The notes under the pieces were generated by a model, which had not been told where the DNA came from, did not search any database, and worked only from the letters and a program-made list of their open reading frames with translations. A stretch of 64,000 nt of DNA from Calamus simplicifolius (Eukaryota; Streptophyta; Magnoliopsida; Arecales; Arecaceae), in contig UESW01001784.1 of assembly GCA_900491605.1 (NCBI GenBank), positions 223,268-287,267 on the forward strand, given 5' to 3'. The position numbers and the translations under genes are program-made. Positions 22,148 through 33,660 of the stretch are shown in pieces (position 1 is the stretch's first letter; every line of letters starts with the position of its first letter).

Positions 22148-22720
22148 CTAGAAGGGTGGCGGCCTTGAGCCGTTTTTTATCTAAGTCCGCGGAGAGATGT
22201 CTGCTTTTCTTTAAGGAACTGTGCAAAGTCAACGGCTTTGAGTGGACGAGGGAGTTCCAGAAGGCCTTCGAGGGGTTAAAAGAGTTCTTATCCACCCCGC
22301 CATTGTTATCCAAACCAAGGGCCAAGGAGGAGCTCCTCCTATACCTCGCAGCCTCTCCTGAAGTTGTCAGCTCTGTGCTTGTTCGCATGGACACCAACGG
22401 GACATAAAAGCTAGTGTACTACACCAGTAAGGTGCTTCATGACGTGGAGACTTGATATTCCAGAGTCGAGAAGATTATCTTTGCATTGATCATCTCTACC
22501 TAGTGCTTCATGCCCTATTTCTAAGCTCACCCGATCGTGGTGGTCACAAATCAACCACTCAAGGCAATCCTCTCTCACCCTGATACTTCTGGACGACTGG
22601 TGAAGTGGGCACTCAAGGTGGAGGAATTCGATCTATCATTTTGGCCCAAGTCGGCTATGAAGTCTCAGGTCTTAGCAGATTTTCTGGTCGAGTGCACTTG
22701 GACAGAAGAGCAGCCGAAGG
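22135..22720 (+). pseudogene. Tat-type RNase H, broken
   Basis: It follows RT directly with LFFKELCKVNGFEWT-EFQKAFEGLK, the connection domain, then LLLYLAASPEVVSSVLVR. A stop follows GT at about 22405, and another interrupts the LVYYTSKVLHDVET segment. The end at 22537-22720 reads VVTNQPLKAILSHPDTSGRL-KWA and ADFLVECT. It would remove the RNA strand during reverse transcription. At least two in-frame stops inactivate it. Confidence 0.75.
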
Positions 22721-22759
22721 AGTCCCATGCAAACCCTTCGGGCATTGCAATCGAGGGAA

Positions 22760-23040
22760 GAGGGGAGGACTGGATCCTCACGTGGATGGAGCATCAAATT
22801 CTCAAGGGAGCGGGGTAGGCCTCATCCTAGCAAGTCCAGATGGAGTTGTGACTGAGTACGCCCTCCGTTTCCTCTTTCCAGCCACCAACAACCAGGCTAA
22901 GTATGAAGCCTTACTATCATGGATGAGGCTGGCACGGAAGCTCGGGGTGAAATGCCTTAGAGTCTTCATCAACTCCCAGCTCGTCTCCAATCAGATCAAA
23001 GGGGAGTACGAGGCGCGGGATCCTATTATGTCCATTACTT
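22760..23040 (+). pseudogene. Second (archaeal-type) RNase H of the Tat lineage
   Basis: In the frame 22605-23042 the sequence reads HVDGASNSQGSGVGLILASP, NNQAKYEALLSWMRLA, then VFINSQLVSNQIKGEYEARD. This is the additional RNase H domain that defines Tat elements. The first catalytic Asp (VDGAS) and the Glu (KYEALL) are kept. The next motif, which in the family reads SDSQL or TDSQL, is INSQL here, so the second catalytic Asp has become Asn. The domain is therefore probably inactive even apart from the frame breaks around it. Confidence 0.8.
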
Positions 23041-23120
23041 GAGTATGGTGTAATCTCAAGGGAGCTGATGCTTTGTCTTAGTTAGCCACCTCGGTCGATG
23101 GAACCTTAAGGAGAACCTAC

Positions 23121-24415
23121 ATGGAGCAGCTAGAAGCCCCAAGCATCGACGCGGTAGAAGAATCCTTGCCAATCTGCCAAGATCCTTCCTGGATGGATGT
23201 TTATACCCGATACTTCACCGCTGGCATCCTCCCAGCCAACCCCGCTGAAGCCAGACTATTTAAGTGGCAAGTACCCAAGTTCATGTTGCTCAATGGACAA
23301 CTATACCGAAGATCCTTTTCTCACCCTCTCCTCAAATGCGTTGGTCCCGCAGACGCCGACTACATTCTCCGTGAGATCCATGAAGGTATCTGTGGAAACC
23401 ATTTGGGGGGCAGAGCGCTATCACACAAGGCCCTACGCCAAGGCTGCTACTGACCCACCATGCAGGAAGACGTAGCCGAGCTGGTCCGGAAGTATGACAG
23501 CTACCAGCGACATGCTAACATTCAGCGGCTGCCTACCTCTCAACTGAGTCCCTTGTTGGCTCCATGGCCCTTCACCCAATGGGGGATGGACATTTTGGGA
23601 CCGTTCCCTCTAGCCTCCGGTCAATGGAAGTTCCTACTCGTTGCCATCGACCATTTCACCAAGTGGGTAGAGGCCGAAGCACTTGCCAAAATCACTGAAG
23701 TCAAGGTGAGAAACTTCTTCTGGAAGTCTTATTTGTCGGTTCAGGCTACCCACACACTTGTTACCGACAATGGTCGCCAGTTCGACAACGCTTCTTTCAA
23801 AGAATTTTGTGCCGAACTGGGCATACATTAGAGGTTTACTTCTGTCGGCCATCCGCAAACAAACGGAGCAGCAGAAGTGACAAACCGGATCATCCTTCAA
23901 GGGCTTAGGATACGTCTGGACGATTTCAAAGGAAGATGGGTGGAGAAGCTCCGAACGTGTTGTGGGCATATCATACGACGCCACGAGCCCCCACAAAAGA
24001 AACTCCTTTCAGCTTGTGTTCGGGTTAGAGGCAGTTATTCCGGTAGAGATTGGCATCCCTAGTCCCGGGACACAATCGTACGATGAGGAGAACAATTCTA
24101 GCCAGTTGAGAGCTAATATTGACCTCATCAAAGAACTCCATGATCGAGCACGACTCAGAATGGCCTCCTACCGACAGAAGATTGCAAAATATTACAATGT
24201 CTGAGTTCATCCCAAAAATTCCTCCCCGGAGACCTAGTCCTCAGACGAGCCGAAGTCTTCAAACCTACAAGGGGAGAAAGCTGTCTCCCAATTGGGAAGG
24301 ACCTTACCGAGTTACCGATGCACTTCATTGCGGAGTATACCGGATCGAAGGGCTGGATGGGAAACCTCTCCCTCACACCTAGAATGTGGACAACCTCCGT
24401 CGGTATTATCAGTAG
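23121..24415 (+). pseudogene. Tat-type integrase, broken
   Basis: Read in three pieces (23121-23453, 23460-23831, 23860-24415). The zinc-binding HHCC region reads IHEGICGNHLGGRALSHKAL, and then YDSYQRHAN where the family has CDKCQRHAN, so both cysteines are tyrosines. The catalytic core has the first Asp in WGMDILGPF, the second in LVTDNGRQFD and the Glu in HPQTNGAAEVTNR. The C-terminal part has the GPYRV and VYRIEGLDGKPLPHT motifs and ends near NLRRYY. Stops occur at 23451-23453, 23829-23831 and 24202-24204. Copia-1 is inserted about 95 bases after the end. Confidence 0.82.
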
Positions 24416-24507
24416 TGTATTAATATCTTAAGTTTGAGCATGTTTGCTAGAATAACATTCATTTTCTTACTAACGAAAGTGTCTTCGAGCGATCTTGCTT
24501 CTCAATA

Positions 24508-24512
24508 AAGCC
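24508..24512. repeat. Left target-site duplication of copia-1 (aagcc)
   Basis: aagcc precedes the LTR at 24513 and recurs at 35143-35147 right after the other LTR. A perfect 5-bp TSD fixes both ends of the insertion. Confidence 0.95.
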
Positions 24513-25993
24513 TGTTGGCCCAGATGACAACCCAAGAGGGGGGGTGAATTGGGTTCTTTAAAAAAATTTAACCTCTTAAAAAATTGTTTGCTTAAGATGA
24601 ATGAAAGTAAATGCAATGCAAATATAAAGCACAATCAATAAGATAGAGATAGAGACAATAGAAGCACGTCAAACACAAAGATTTTATAGTGGTTCGGTGT
24701 ATCCAACACCTACGTCCACTCCCAAGATCCACTTGGGTCCACACTATAATCTCCTGATTACAGTCGAGTTATTTTACAAGCTCACAACCCAAACTTGTTG
24801 TTTTACCGGGATCACAACGAACCCAGCCGGTTTTTCGGGCTCACCAGCATACAACCCTAAACTCAAGCTAATCTAGCTTGACCCGAGGTATACAACCTCC
24901 ACTAGTTCAATCCCTTTGATTGAACTAGGCACAAACAAAAAGAATATAGTTTTGCAAAGATACACAGCTCCTCAATAAGCAAATATTCAAAAATAAGTAA
25001 ACAAGTTTAGAAAGCCTGATTTGAAGTTGTTTGGCTTTGAGCTTTTCTTCTTTTCTTCTTTTCCTCTTCTCCCTTTGGAATGATGAATCAAGCCTCAGCT
25101 TTAATCCCTTACAGTCGTTGTAGTTAGAAGATTGGAAATAGAAGAAATGAAGCTTTTTCTTCAATTTGGGAAATCCACCGATTTTTTATTTGAAGCGCCT
25201 TGGATTCCTCTTTGAGCTTTTAGGAGTGGAAGGATTTGAGTTTGAAGGTTTTTCTCGTGAGATTCAGGCTCAGGCTTTCTCGGATTTTTGATTTGAAATT
25301 TTTGTCTATTTTTTCGTCTCTTTTTCAAACGGGTATTTCCCCTTTTATAGATTTTCTTCAATCCATTTTTGGGATGAAACTAGCCGTTGGAGCGTACCTA
25401 GAAACAAAATATATCCGTTATAAATTAGGTAAAAGGAAATATTACCGTTAGAGCTGATCTGGCATTTTAAATTTTCGTTCCAGTCAGGTTGGAGTCGGCT
25501 TCAACTTTTAGGTGTCGGCTCCAGGTCGTTTTTCCAAAATAGAAATTTTCGAGTTCGTTGAGGAGTCGGCTCCGAAAAGTAAGTGTCGGCTCGCCATCGC
25601 CAGGTGTCAGCTCCCAAAAACTGTAGGTGTCGGCTCCAGGATGCTCAAAAAATCAACGTTCTGTCCCCACATCGGAGTCGGCTCCAGACACTGTAAGTGT
25701 CGACTCCGAAACTCTAGGTGTCGGCTCCAAACTCTAGGTGTCGACTCCGGATCGTATCAAAAATCAGATTAAAATTGAATTGGCCATGGGGTCGGCTCCA
25801 GATTTTCTAGGTGTCGACTCCAAGCTCTGAAACTTTGAAATCTCTGATTTGTATTTGATTCAAAATTTATTTCTTAATTCCTTTAAATTGATCAAATAAA
25901 TTTAAGTCCTGAAACACTTATAAAATCCATTAGTAATCAAATAAATATACTCAATTCCTTTATTAATCATCAAAATCAATAAATGGATCAACA
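24513..25993 (-). repeat. 3' LTR of copia-1 (left copy on plus strand)
   Basis: Nearly identical to 33661-35142. Plus-strand landmarks are tgttggcccagatgac at the start and gatcaaca at the end. It holds the (G)TCGGCTCC motif cluster (25485-25830) and a TATA box (minus CTATAAAAGG, 25341-25350). Confidence 0.93.
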
Positions 25994-26006
25994 ATCTTCC
26001 CTTTTT
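25994..26006 (-). other. Polypurine tract of copia-1
   Basis: On the minus strand the run aaaaagggaagat abuts the 3' LTR. This is the expected start site for plus-strand DNA synthesis. Confidence 0.75.
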
Positions 26007-26149
26007 GATGATTATAAAAACATTGAGTATATGCATAGAATTCTTAAATTAAAAAATTATTAAGAAGTGATCTTCACGAGTAGGCTCCCCCTGAATAAGG
26101 TAGCTCCCCTATGAGTTCAAATTATTCTTCCTCTTACTTTACATATTTG

Positions 26150-26690
26150 GTACTTAAGATTTCTTTATGCATAGTCAAATCAATTTGATTATTAATCCAC
26201 ATCAATTAAATAACTCAATATCATATTAATCAATTAACTTCATTAATGTTTTCATATTAATCAATTAAATAACTTGATTTTTCATATTAAATAATTAATG
26301 CAACATAACCTTCTCCCCTTTAATGCTAAGATTTCTTTATGCATATCAATTTGATTATTAATCCACATCAATTAAATAACTCAATATCATATTAATCAAT
26401 TAACTTCATTAATGTTTCATATTAATCAATTAAATAACTTGATTTTTCATATAAACAATTAATGCAACATAACCTTCTCCCCCTTTAATGCTAAGATTTC
26501 TTTATGCATAGTCAAATCAATTTGATTATTAATCCACATCAATTAAATAACTCAATATCATATTAATCAATTAACTTCATTAATGTTTTCAAATTAATCA
26601 ATTAAATAACTTGATTTTTCATATTAAACAATTAATCCAACATAACCTTCTCCCCCTTTAATGCAATTAACAATATAACTTTCTCCCTCT
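26150..26690 (-). repeat. Three-unit AT-rich tandem repeat (about 170 bp) in copia-1
   Basis: The phrase taagatttctttatgcata starts units at about 26155, 26328 and 26492. Each runs through 'attaaataactcaatatc' to 'ccttctcccc'. It lies between the third ORF and the 3' LTR and is missing from copia-2. From 26755 to 26950 a shorter 'attacatcaaaa' repeat follows, repeated about every 20-30 bases. Confidence 0.85.
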
Positions 26691-26957
26691 TAATGCATAT
26701 ACAACCATAATTCTCTTCCCCTTTTTGTAATCAACAAAAGGTAAAGAATATTTCACATTACATCAAAAGATAATTTTCATTGCATCAAAAGATAATTTTC
26801 ATTGCATCAAAAGATAATTTCATTTCAAATACTCATTCATCAAAATATAGCCTTCATTACATCAACACATAAACTTCATTACATCAAAATGTAAACTACA
26901 TTTCATCAAAATTAAACATTCATTACATTAAGATATCAACATTAAACATTCATTACA

Positions 26958-28333
26958 TCAAAAGTTCTTCCTCACTATTCTTGTTAAATGATCTACAATA
27001 TTTTTCATTCCATCACATTGAAGCTTAACATAGTCTTTAAGTCTCTCATCAACAAATGTGCAAGCTGTTAAGATTTTATCTTGAAGCTCGGCATTGCACC
27101 TTGAATAAGTTTCACTATCTCCACAAATCTCTTTAAGTTCTTCAAAGATGTTCTTCAAATCACCACTTAAAGATTCTACAGAGGAGTTGAGAGTTGACTC
27201 AATTTTTGCAATCCGATCATCAAGTGAATAAAGTGATTCTTTTATATTCATGAACTGACTGTCAAACTCATCCTTCTGAGCAGCAAACAAACTTTTTAAT
27301 TGCTCCATTTGAAGGTCTGAGAATCCAGCAGAAGAAGTGGATGGTTGATCATTAACATGTGCAGGTGCAGGAGCAGAGCAGAATGGGACTCCTAGGCTGT
27401 GAAGAAGGAACCCTAACTGATGGTCCAGCCTCGCAAGGCACAGAAACTCTCGGCACAGGGGCTCTCTCATCAAGGTGTCCTTTCCTATCCCACTGTCCAT
27501 TCACTTTAGCAAAACCCATCCGATGCAATGTTGCCAAACTATAGTAGTCGGTGTGCCTCAGGTTCTTAGATGGTTCATTCTCTTGAATTACAACCCCTTG
27601 GCTCCTGAAAACCATGGTAAGCACCATGCCATACGGTAGGGATGATCTTCTCTTCCCTCCAGCTTTCGCCATATAAAATATCATCATAGCTGCAAGGTTG
27701 ATTGGCTGTCCAGTCAAAACACTATCCATAACAACAATGTCTCGCTCCGAGACATACTCAAACCGATCGGTCTTCGGAAACAAAATTCTACTGCAAATAT
27801 TGTGTAATAATCTCAATTCCAAGGGTAATTGATTAGCTCTAATCTCCTCAAACTCTGTCACTTCCCTTCCTAACATCCTTGAAAGAGCCGCTGACCTATC
27901 TGTGCATGTCAGCTGCTAAACCGGTAATTGGGATGCTAAGGAGGTTTCCAAGCTTTTGAAAAGTAAGGTGAATCCTCTTATTTCTTACTGAGCTAACTAA
28001 ACCACCATCACCTCTAGCCAAATTAAAATAAAATTCTTTTACTAAGGCTGGATAAGTGGGAACATCAAGAGAGCAGAGCTTATCCCAGCCCATTTCCTTT
28101 AATTGCCTACCGATTGAGAAGCCCTCAGTTTCAAATAGGTCAAAATCAATTTTTCTCCCCATTGTGATAACCCTCCCGGCTAAGGTATCTACCTGAGTGG
28201 AAGAGGTGTTGGGGTTGTCTGAATCCGTGGATGAATCACTGCTTGGAGTCGGCTCACGAGCGGGACAACGCGCAGACCGTTTTCCCGTGGTCACCGGCGC
28301 TCCAACCACTGATTCCCTCCTTTTGGGTGCCAT
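26958..28333 (-). pseudogene. Third ORF of copia-1: plant transposon-like domain plus coiled coil
   Basis: In the element's sense strand this lies after RNase H, the place of the env-like ORF in SIRE elements. It reads in three frames: 28333-27896 (MAPKRRESVVGAP start, basic then Ser/Asp-rich), 27876-27352 and 27500-26958. The middle part has YPALVKEFYFNLARGDGG, IHLTFQKLGNLLSIPITGL and a NQLPLELRLLHNICSRILFP segment. These resemble the Pfam family 'putative plant transposon protein' (Transposase_32) as I remember it. A Pro/Ser-rich linker leads to a C-terminal heptad-like region (QMEQLKSLFAAQ to the end), a likely coiled coil. I see no signal peptide or clear membrane segment, so an envelope role is not supported. 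Two frameshifts (near 27885 and 27430) break it. The function is unknown. Confidence 0.72.
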
Positions 28334-28431
28334 TAGATCTTTGGAAAGTTTCGATTTGGATGGAATTAGAGGTGGGGAAGTTTGGAAGAATTTTGGAGGA
28401 GTTTGGTTAGGATTTGAGAAGTTATGAAATG

Positions 28432-28640
28432 ATGAGGTGTCGACTCTGCCCTAATAAATCAATTTTGGAATCCCAGGTGTCGACTCCCACAAGGTCGGGT
28501 GTCGACTCCAAATCGCTAACACAGTCAGCGCTCGAACTGGAGTCGGCTCCACTTATACGGGTGTCGGCTCCAAGGTCTAGGACCGAGAGCGACACAGTCA
28601 GAGGTGTCAACTCCTCATTCTGAGGTGTCGACTCCAAAGA
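28432..28640 (-). promoter_or_regulatory. GCCGAC/GTCGAC motif cluster upstream of the third ORF (copia-1)
   Basis: About eight copies of gtgtcgactcc / gagtcggctcc (plus-strand reading) lie within 100-300 bases upstream of the third ORF's start. They match the cluster in the LTR. In the element's sense the motif is GGAGCCGAC or GGAGTCGAC. No clear TATA box follows before the ORF, so promoter activity is only a possibility. Confidence 0.5.
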
Positions 28641-28832
28641 CAGTTTCAGAAAAAAAATAATAGAGATTCAAATGACTGAAACTTGTCAAAAAGAGTTCAA
28701 TAAAAATTTCAAAAAATCTTGAAATATCAAGGATCAAATAGCTCAAATGACTAGATAATTTGTCCTTAAAATTGTGAGAGGATTTTCAAGAAATTTGTAG
28801 AAATCTAATTCTCATTCCTTAGGGTTTCAAAA

Positions 28833-30626
28833 TCACTCTAAAGGGTCACATATTCCTAATTCACCTCTAAGATAACAAAATCTCTCTTCATTCAAGGGTT
28901 TTGTAAATATGTCAGCTAATTGTTCCTCTGTGTTAACATATTCAAGACAGATTTCATTATTAGCTACATGTTCTCTTATGAAATGATATCTAATTTCAAT
29001 GTGTTTTGTTCTTGAATGTTGAATTGGATTTTTAGTCAAATTTATTGCACTCGTATTATCACATCTAATTGGTTTTTATCAAGGGTTATGCCATAATCTT
29101 CAAGTTGCCTCTTAATCCAAAGGATTTGAGCACAGCAACTTCCAGCTGCAACATACTCTGCTTCAGCAGTAGATAATGCAACCGAATTTTGCTTTTTGCT
29201 AAACCAAGAGATTAAGTTACATCCTAAGAACTGACATGCACCACTTGTGCTTTTTCTATCTAATTTACATTCAGCATAGTCAGAATCAGAATATGCAATT
29301 AAATTTAAAGTTGAGTCTCTAGAGTACCATAAACCTATATTTTTGTTCCACTTAAATATCTTAAAATTCTTTTTACAGCAATTAAGTGAGATTCTTTAGG
29401 TTCAGATTGAAATCTAGCACATAAACATACTGCAAACATAATATCTGGTCTACTAGCTGTTAAGTAAAGAAGAGATCCAATCATACCTCTATAATGTTTT
29501 TGATCTACTTTCTTACCATCTTCATCTTTGTCCAATTTGCACGAAGGACTCATAGGAGTTCCAAGTGGCTTGATTGACTCCATTCCAAACTTCTTGAGCA
29601 GTTCTTTTGTGTATTTGGCTTGATTGATGAAAATTCTTCTTTGCTTTGTTTGATTTGAAGTCCTAGGAAGAAGTTGAGTTCTCCCATCATACTCATTTCA
29701 AACTCACCCTGCATCAACTTAGCAAATTCTTGACATAACAATTGTCAGTAGCACCGAATACAATATCATCAACATATATTTGTACTACTAATAAATCTTT
29801 ATCTTTTCTTTTCAAAAATAATGTTTTATCAACATTTCCTCTTACAAAATCATTTTCAATTAAAAATTTACTTAATCTTTCATACCAAGCTCTAGGTGCT
29901 GTTTCAAACCATATAGTGCTTTGTGTAATTTAAAAACATGATTTAAAATTCATGATCTTCAAAACCAGGTGGTTGTTCAACAAACACTTCCTCATTTATA
30001 AATCCATTTAAAAATGCACTTTTAACATCCATTTGAAATAAATTGATATGCATATGACATGCAAATGCAAGTAATAATCTAATTGCTTCAAGTCTAGCTA
30101 CAGGTGCAAAAGTTTCATCAAAATCAATTCCTTCTTCTTGATTATATCCTTTTGCAACTAATCTAGCTTTGTTTCTAATTACTATGCCATTTTCGTCTAA
30201 TTTATTTCTAAATACCCATTTTGATCCTATAACAGAATGATCTTTAGGTCTATCTACAAGAGTCCAAACATTATTCCTAGTAAATTGATTTAATTCTTCT
30301 TGCATAGCTAACATCCAATTATTATCTTTTTTTGCTTCTTCAATAGTTTTAGGTTCAATTTGAGATACAAATGCAAGATGATTATTGATGTTTCTCATTG
30401 ATGATCTAGTTCTTACTCCTTGAGATGGATCACCTATAATTAATTCTCTTGGATGACCATAGGCATATCTCCAATCTCTAGGTAGATCTATATCATTATG
30501 ATTTGCATCAACAACATCAACACTAGGAGAATCATTATCTTTAGCTTCTTGTTCATGATCTGAAGATACATTTATATTCAATTTTTCAATATCTCTTTCT
30601 AGAATGTTTGTCTTCCTCATCATCAA
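28833..30626 (-). pseudogene. Copia-1 reverse transcriptase and RNase H, broken
   Basis: The RT piece 30626-29943 has NNVWTLVDRPKDHSVIGSKW, VFRNKLDENG, KARLVAKGYNQEEGIDFDET and FQMDVKSAFLNG, then VFVEQPPGF. After a frameshift comes the catalytic YVDD (29765-29776). FELSMMGEL-type and YRGMIGSLLYLT-SRPDIMFAV blocks follow at 29741-29335. RNase H reads DSDYAEC-LDRKSTSG and FSTAEAEYVAAG around 29280-29130, then TKHIEIRYHFIREHV and LADIFTKPL at 29039-28833. Several frameshifts and stops (for example near 29940, 29640 and 29335) inactivate it. Confidence 0.85.
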
Positions 30627-30644
30627 TCTTTTCAGAACTTGATG

Positions 30645-31948
30645 CTAAAGATTCATCAAAATTACATGAATAGATTCTTCTACAATTAAATTTCTCTTGT
30701 TAAATACTCTATAGGCTTTACTAGATGTTGAATATCCTAAGAAAATGCCTTCATCAGATTTTGCATCAAATTTTCCTAGATTATCTTTGCCATTATTATG
30801 AATGAAACACTTACAACCAAATGCATGAAAATAACTTATGTTTGGTTTTCTATTATTCCATAGTTCATAAGGTGTTTTCTTAATGATTGGCCTAATTAGA
30901 GCTCTATTAAGAATGTAGCACGCCGTGTTTATAGCTTCCGCCCAAAAGTATTTTGGTAGGTTGCTTTCACATAGCATGGTACGGGCCATGTCTTCTAAGG
31001 TTCTATTTTTCTTTCAACTACTCCATTTTGTTGCGGTGTTCTAGGTGCAGAAAAATTATGATGAATGCCATTTTCTATGCAAAAGTTTTCAAATAAATGA
31101 TTTTCAAATTCAGTGCCATGATCACTTCTTAGAGACACTATGGTGTTGTTTTTCTCATTTGTGACCTTCTTGAAGAATTTCAGAAATAATGGAAAGGTCT
31201 CATCCTTATGAGCTAAAAACAATACCCAAGTGTATCTAGAATAATCATCTACAATCACAAGACCATATTTCTTTCCTCCTAGACTTGTGGTTCTAGTAGG
31301 TCCAAAAAGATCCATGTGAAGTAGTTCAAGTGGCCTAGAAGTGGAAACAATATTTTTAGTTTTGAAAGAATTTCTAGTTTGCTTTCCAAATTGACATGCA
31401 TCACAAATTTTATTATTTTCAAAATCTAGTTGTGGAAGTCCTTTTACTAAATCCATTCTAATTAATTTTGAAATAAGGTGTGTGCTTGCATGACCTAATC
31501 TACGATGCCACAACCAACCAATCTCATTCATATTAGCATTATTAGCAACTAAGCAATGATTACTAGTAGACAAATTGTCTAAATCAATCAAGTATACATT
31601 GCTATTTCTATTTCCAATAAAAACAATGCTATTATCAATGGGATTAGAAACTGTGCATATAGAAGATTCAAATGATACTTTAAAACCTTTATCACATAAT
31701 TGACTAATGCTAATTAAATTGTGTTTCAAACCATTAACATACAAGACATTTTCAATATATGTGGAGGGAGTTATTTGAATGTTACCAAACCCCAAGATTT
31801 GGCCTTTGCCATTATCACCAAATGTAACTACTCCTCTTTTGCTTTCAAGGGTGATGAATTGATCCTTGTCACCCGTCATGTGCCTTGAGCAGCCGCTATC
31901 GAGATACCACTTTCGCTTTGATCTTTTGGCCGCAAGACACTCCTGCAA
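30645..31948 (-). pseudogene. Copia-1 protease and integrase, broken once
   Basis: The stretch 31948-30995 is open for 317 codons. Near its start it has the protease motif WYLDSGCSRHMTGDK, then the GAG-pre-integrase zinc motif LWHRRLGHAS...CDACQFGKQ, then integrase with the first Asp in LLHMDLFGPTRTTS, the second in LRSDHGTEFEN and the Glu in PQQNGVVERK. A frameshift after VVERK (near 30990) leads into 30989-30645, with MLCESNLPKYFWAEAI and DEGIFLGYSTSSKAYRVFN. The catalytic residues are all present, so inactivation is recent and slight. This is the best-preserved integrase in the window. Confidence 0.88.
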
Positions 31949-32099
31949 AAATAATTAAGTCTTATATTTAGGTACCCAAGCCATCTTGGGTCCTTCATGG
32001 TTAGTAGCATAAAAGACTGTTCCTTTGGGAACCCATATCTTCTTTCCTTTATTATTTAACTTCTTGTCAATTTTCTTAAAATTGCATTCAAAAACTTGT

Positions 32100-33602
32100 G
32101 TCCCTTCTTGTTACAGTAATGACATGTAACATTATCATTGTTTTTTCCTTTCTAAAAAAGTTTTTGACAAATTTTTGCTTTAAGTTAGGTCTATAACCTA
32201 AACCAGCCTTATCATATATGGCTCTTTGATTACTTAACAATAAATTAAGTTTTTCAGAACTATAAGTGAATTTATCAATAATATTTTTATATTTATCAAC
32301 TTCCTTCTTTAGTTTATCATTTTCATTGGAAATTGATTCTTTTTCTTTTGATAGATTTTTTTTTTAGATTTAGCACTTTAGTTTCATTATTAAGATTTTC
32401 TTTTTCTTTAATGAAAGTTAAATTTTCATTTTTCAAAAACTTATATTTCTTTTTCAAAATTTGAAATCACCAACAAGTTCATTAAAAGCATCAAACAATT
32501 CATCAAAAGCAAAGTCATCACAAGGATTTTCGGAACTTACCTCACTGTCGTCGTTTGCCATAAAGCAAATGTTTGCAACTTCCTTTTGATCTTCCTCTGA
32601 AGAAGATTCATCACTATCACTCCAGGTTGCAACATAGGCTTTCTTCTTCTTCTTAAAAGTCTTTTTTAGTTGAGGACAATCATATCTATAATGCCCCGGT
32701 TTCTTACATTCATAGCAAATCAAGGGCTCTTTCTCTTTGTCCTTGTCCTTATCTTTTTCTTTTTCTCCTTCCATCTTAGCTCCAAATTTCTTTTTGTGGA
32801 AGGGTTTCTTTCTCCTCATGAATTTTTTGAATTTTCTTGCTAGAAGAGCTGTATCTTCATCATCATCATCATTTTCACTACAGCTCTCCTCACTTTCAGC
32901 AGCCTTAAGAGCTATGGTCTTTTTCTTTTTCACATCCTCTTCTATGTGCTACTTCATGGTCAATTCATGGGTCATTAGGGATCCTAGAAGCTCCTCTAAG
33001 GGTAAGGTATTGAGGTCCTTTGCTTCTTGGATTGCTGTCACCTTCGCTTCCCACGTTCTTGGAAGTGACCTGAGAATTTTACGAACAAGTTCAGAGTTAG
33101 AATATGTTTTGCCTAAACTTTTCAAACCATTTACAATATCAGTAAATCTAGTGTACATGCATGCTATAGTTTCAGTTTGTTCCATGCTAAATAATTCATA
33201 TTTGTGCACTAGAATATTGATCTTAGATTCTTTAACTTGATTGGTACCCTCATGGGTAACCTCTAATCTATCCCAAATCTCCTTTGCGGAATTACATGTA
33301 GAGATTCTATTAAATTCATTAGCATCTAAAGAGCAATACAAGACATTCATGGCCTTAGCATTGAGCTGTGCCATTTTTCTATCATTATCATTCCAATCCC
33401 TTTCGGGTTTAGGAACAATAGTGCCATCAACAATGTGTGTGGGTGTACTAGGTCCATTAGTTATAACACCCCACAATTCATAATTAGAAGCTTGAATGAA
33501 TATCCTCATTCTTGCTTTCCAATATGAATAGTTGGAACCATTAAACAAGGGAGGTCTATTCGTAGAATGACCTTCGGCAAATGATCCAACATGAGCTGCC
33601 AT
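32100..33602 (-). pseudogene. Copia-1 gag with two zinc knuckles
   Basis: Starts at 33602 with MAAHVGSFAEGHSTNRPPLF and LFNGSNYSYWKARMRIFI, typical SIRE-like gag. One stop (TAG, 32946-32948) lies where copia-2 has CAG in the same phrase (LTMKQHQEE), a C-to-T type change. The same frame then runs to 32454 with the zinc knuckle CYECKKPGHYRYDCP and a Lys/Asp-rich linker. Beyond a frameshift, a coiled-coil stretch (about 32450-32230) and a second knuckle beginning CHYCNKKGHK (about 32115) follow. Gag packages the RNA. Apart from one stop and one frameshift it is nearly whole. Confidence 0.87.
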
Positions 33603-33646
33603 TTGGATCTTTAGCTCTTGATCGTGTGATCAAAATCTGAGCACTT

Positions 33647-33658
33647 GCTCTGATACCA
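33647..33658 (-). other. tRNA-iMet primer binding site of copia-1
   Basis: On the minus strand TGGTATCAGAGC follows the 5' LTR after two bases. This proves minus orientation and the 5' LTR end at 33661. Confidence 0.95.
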
Positions 33659-33660
33659 AT

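Noticed and set aside
33647..33658. tRNA gene fragment
   Set aside because: Only the 12-base primer site complementary to tRNA-iMet; no cloverleaf nearby. The same applies to 6814-6825 and 55966-55977.
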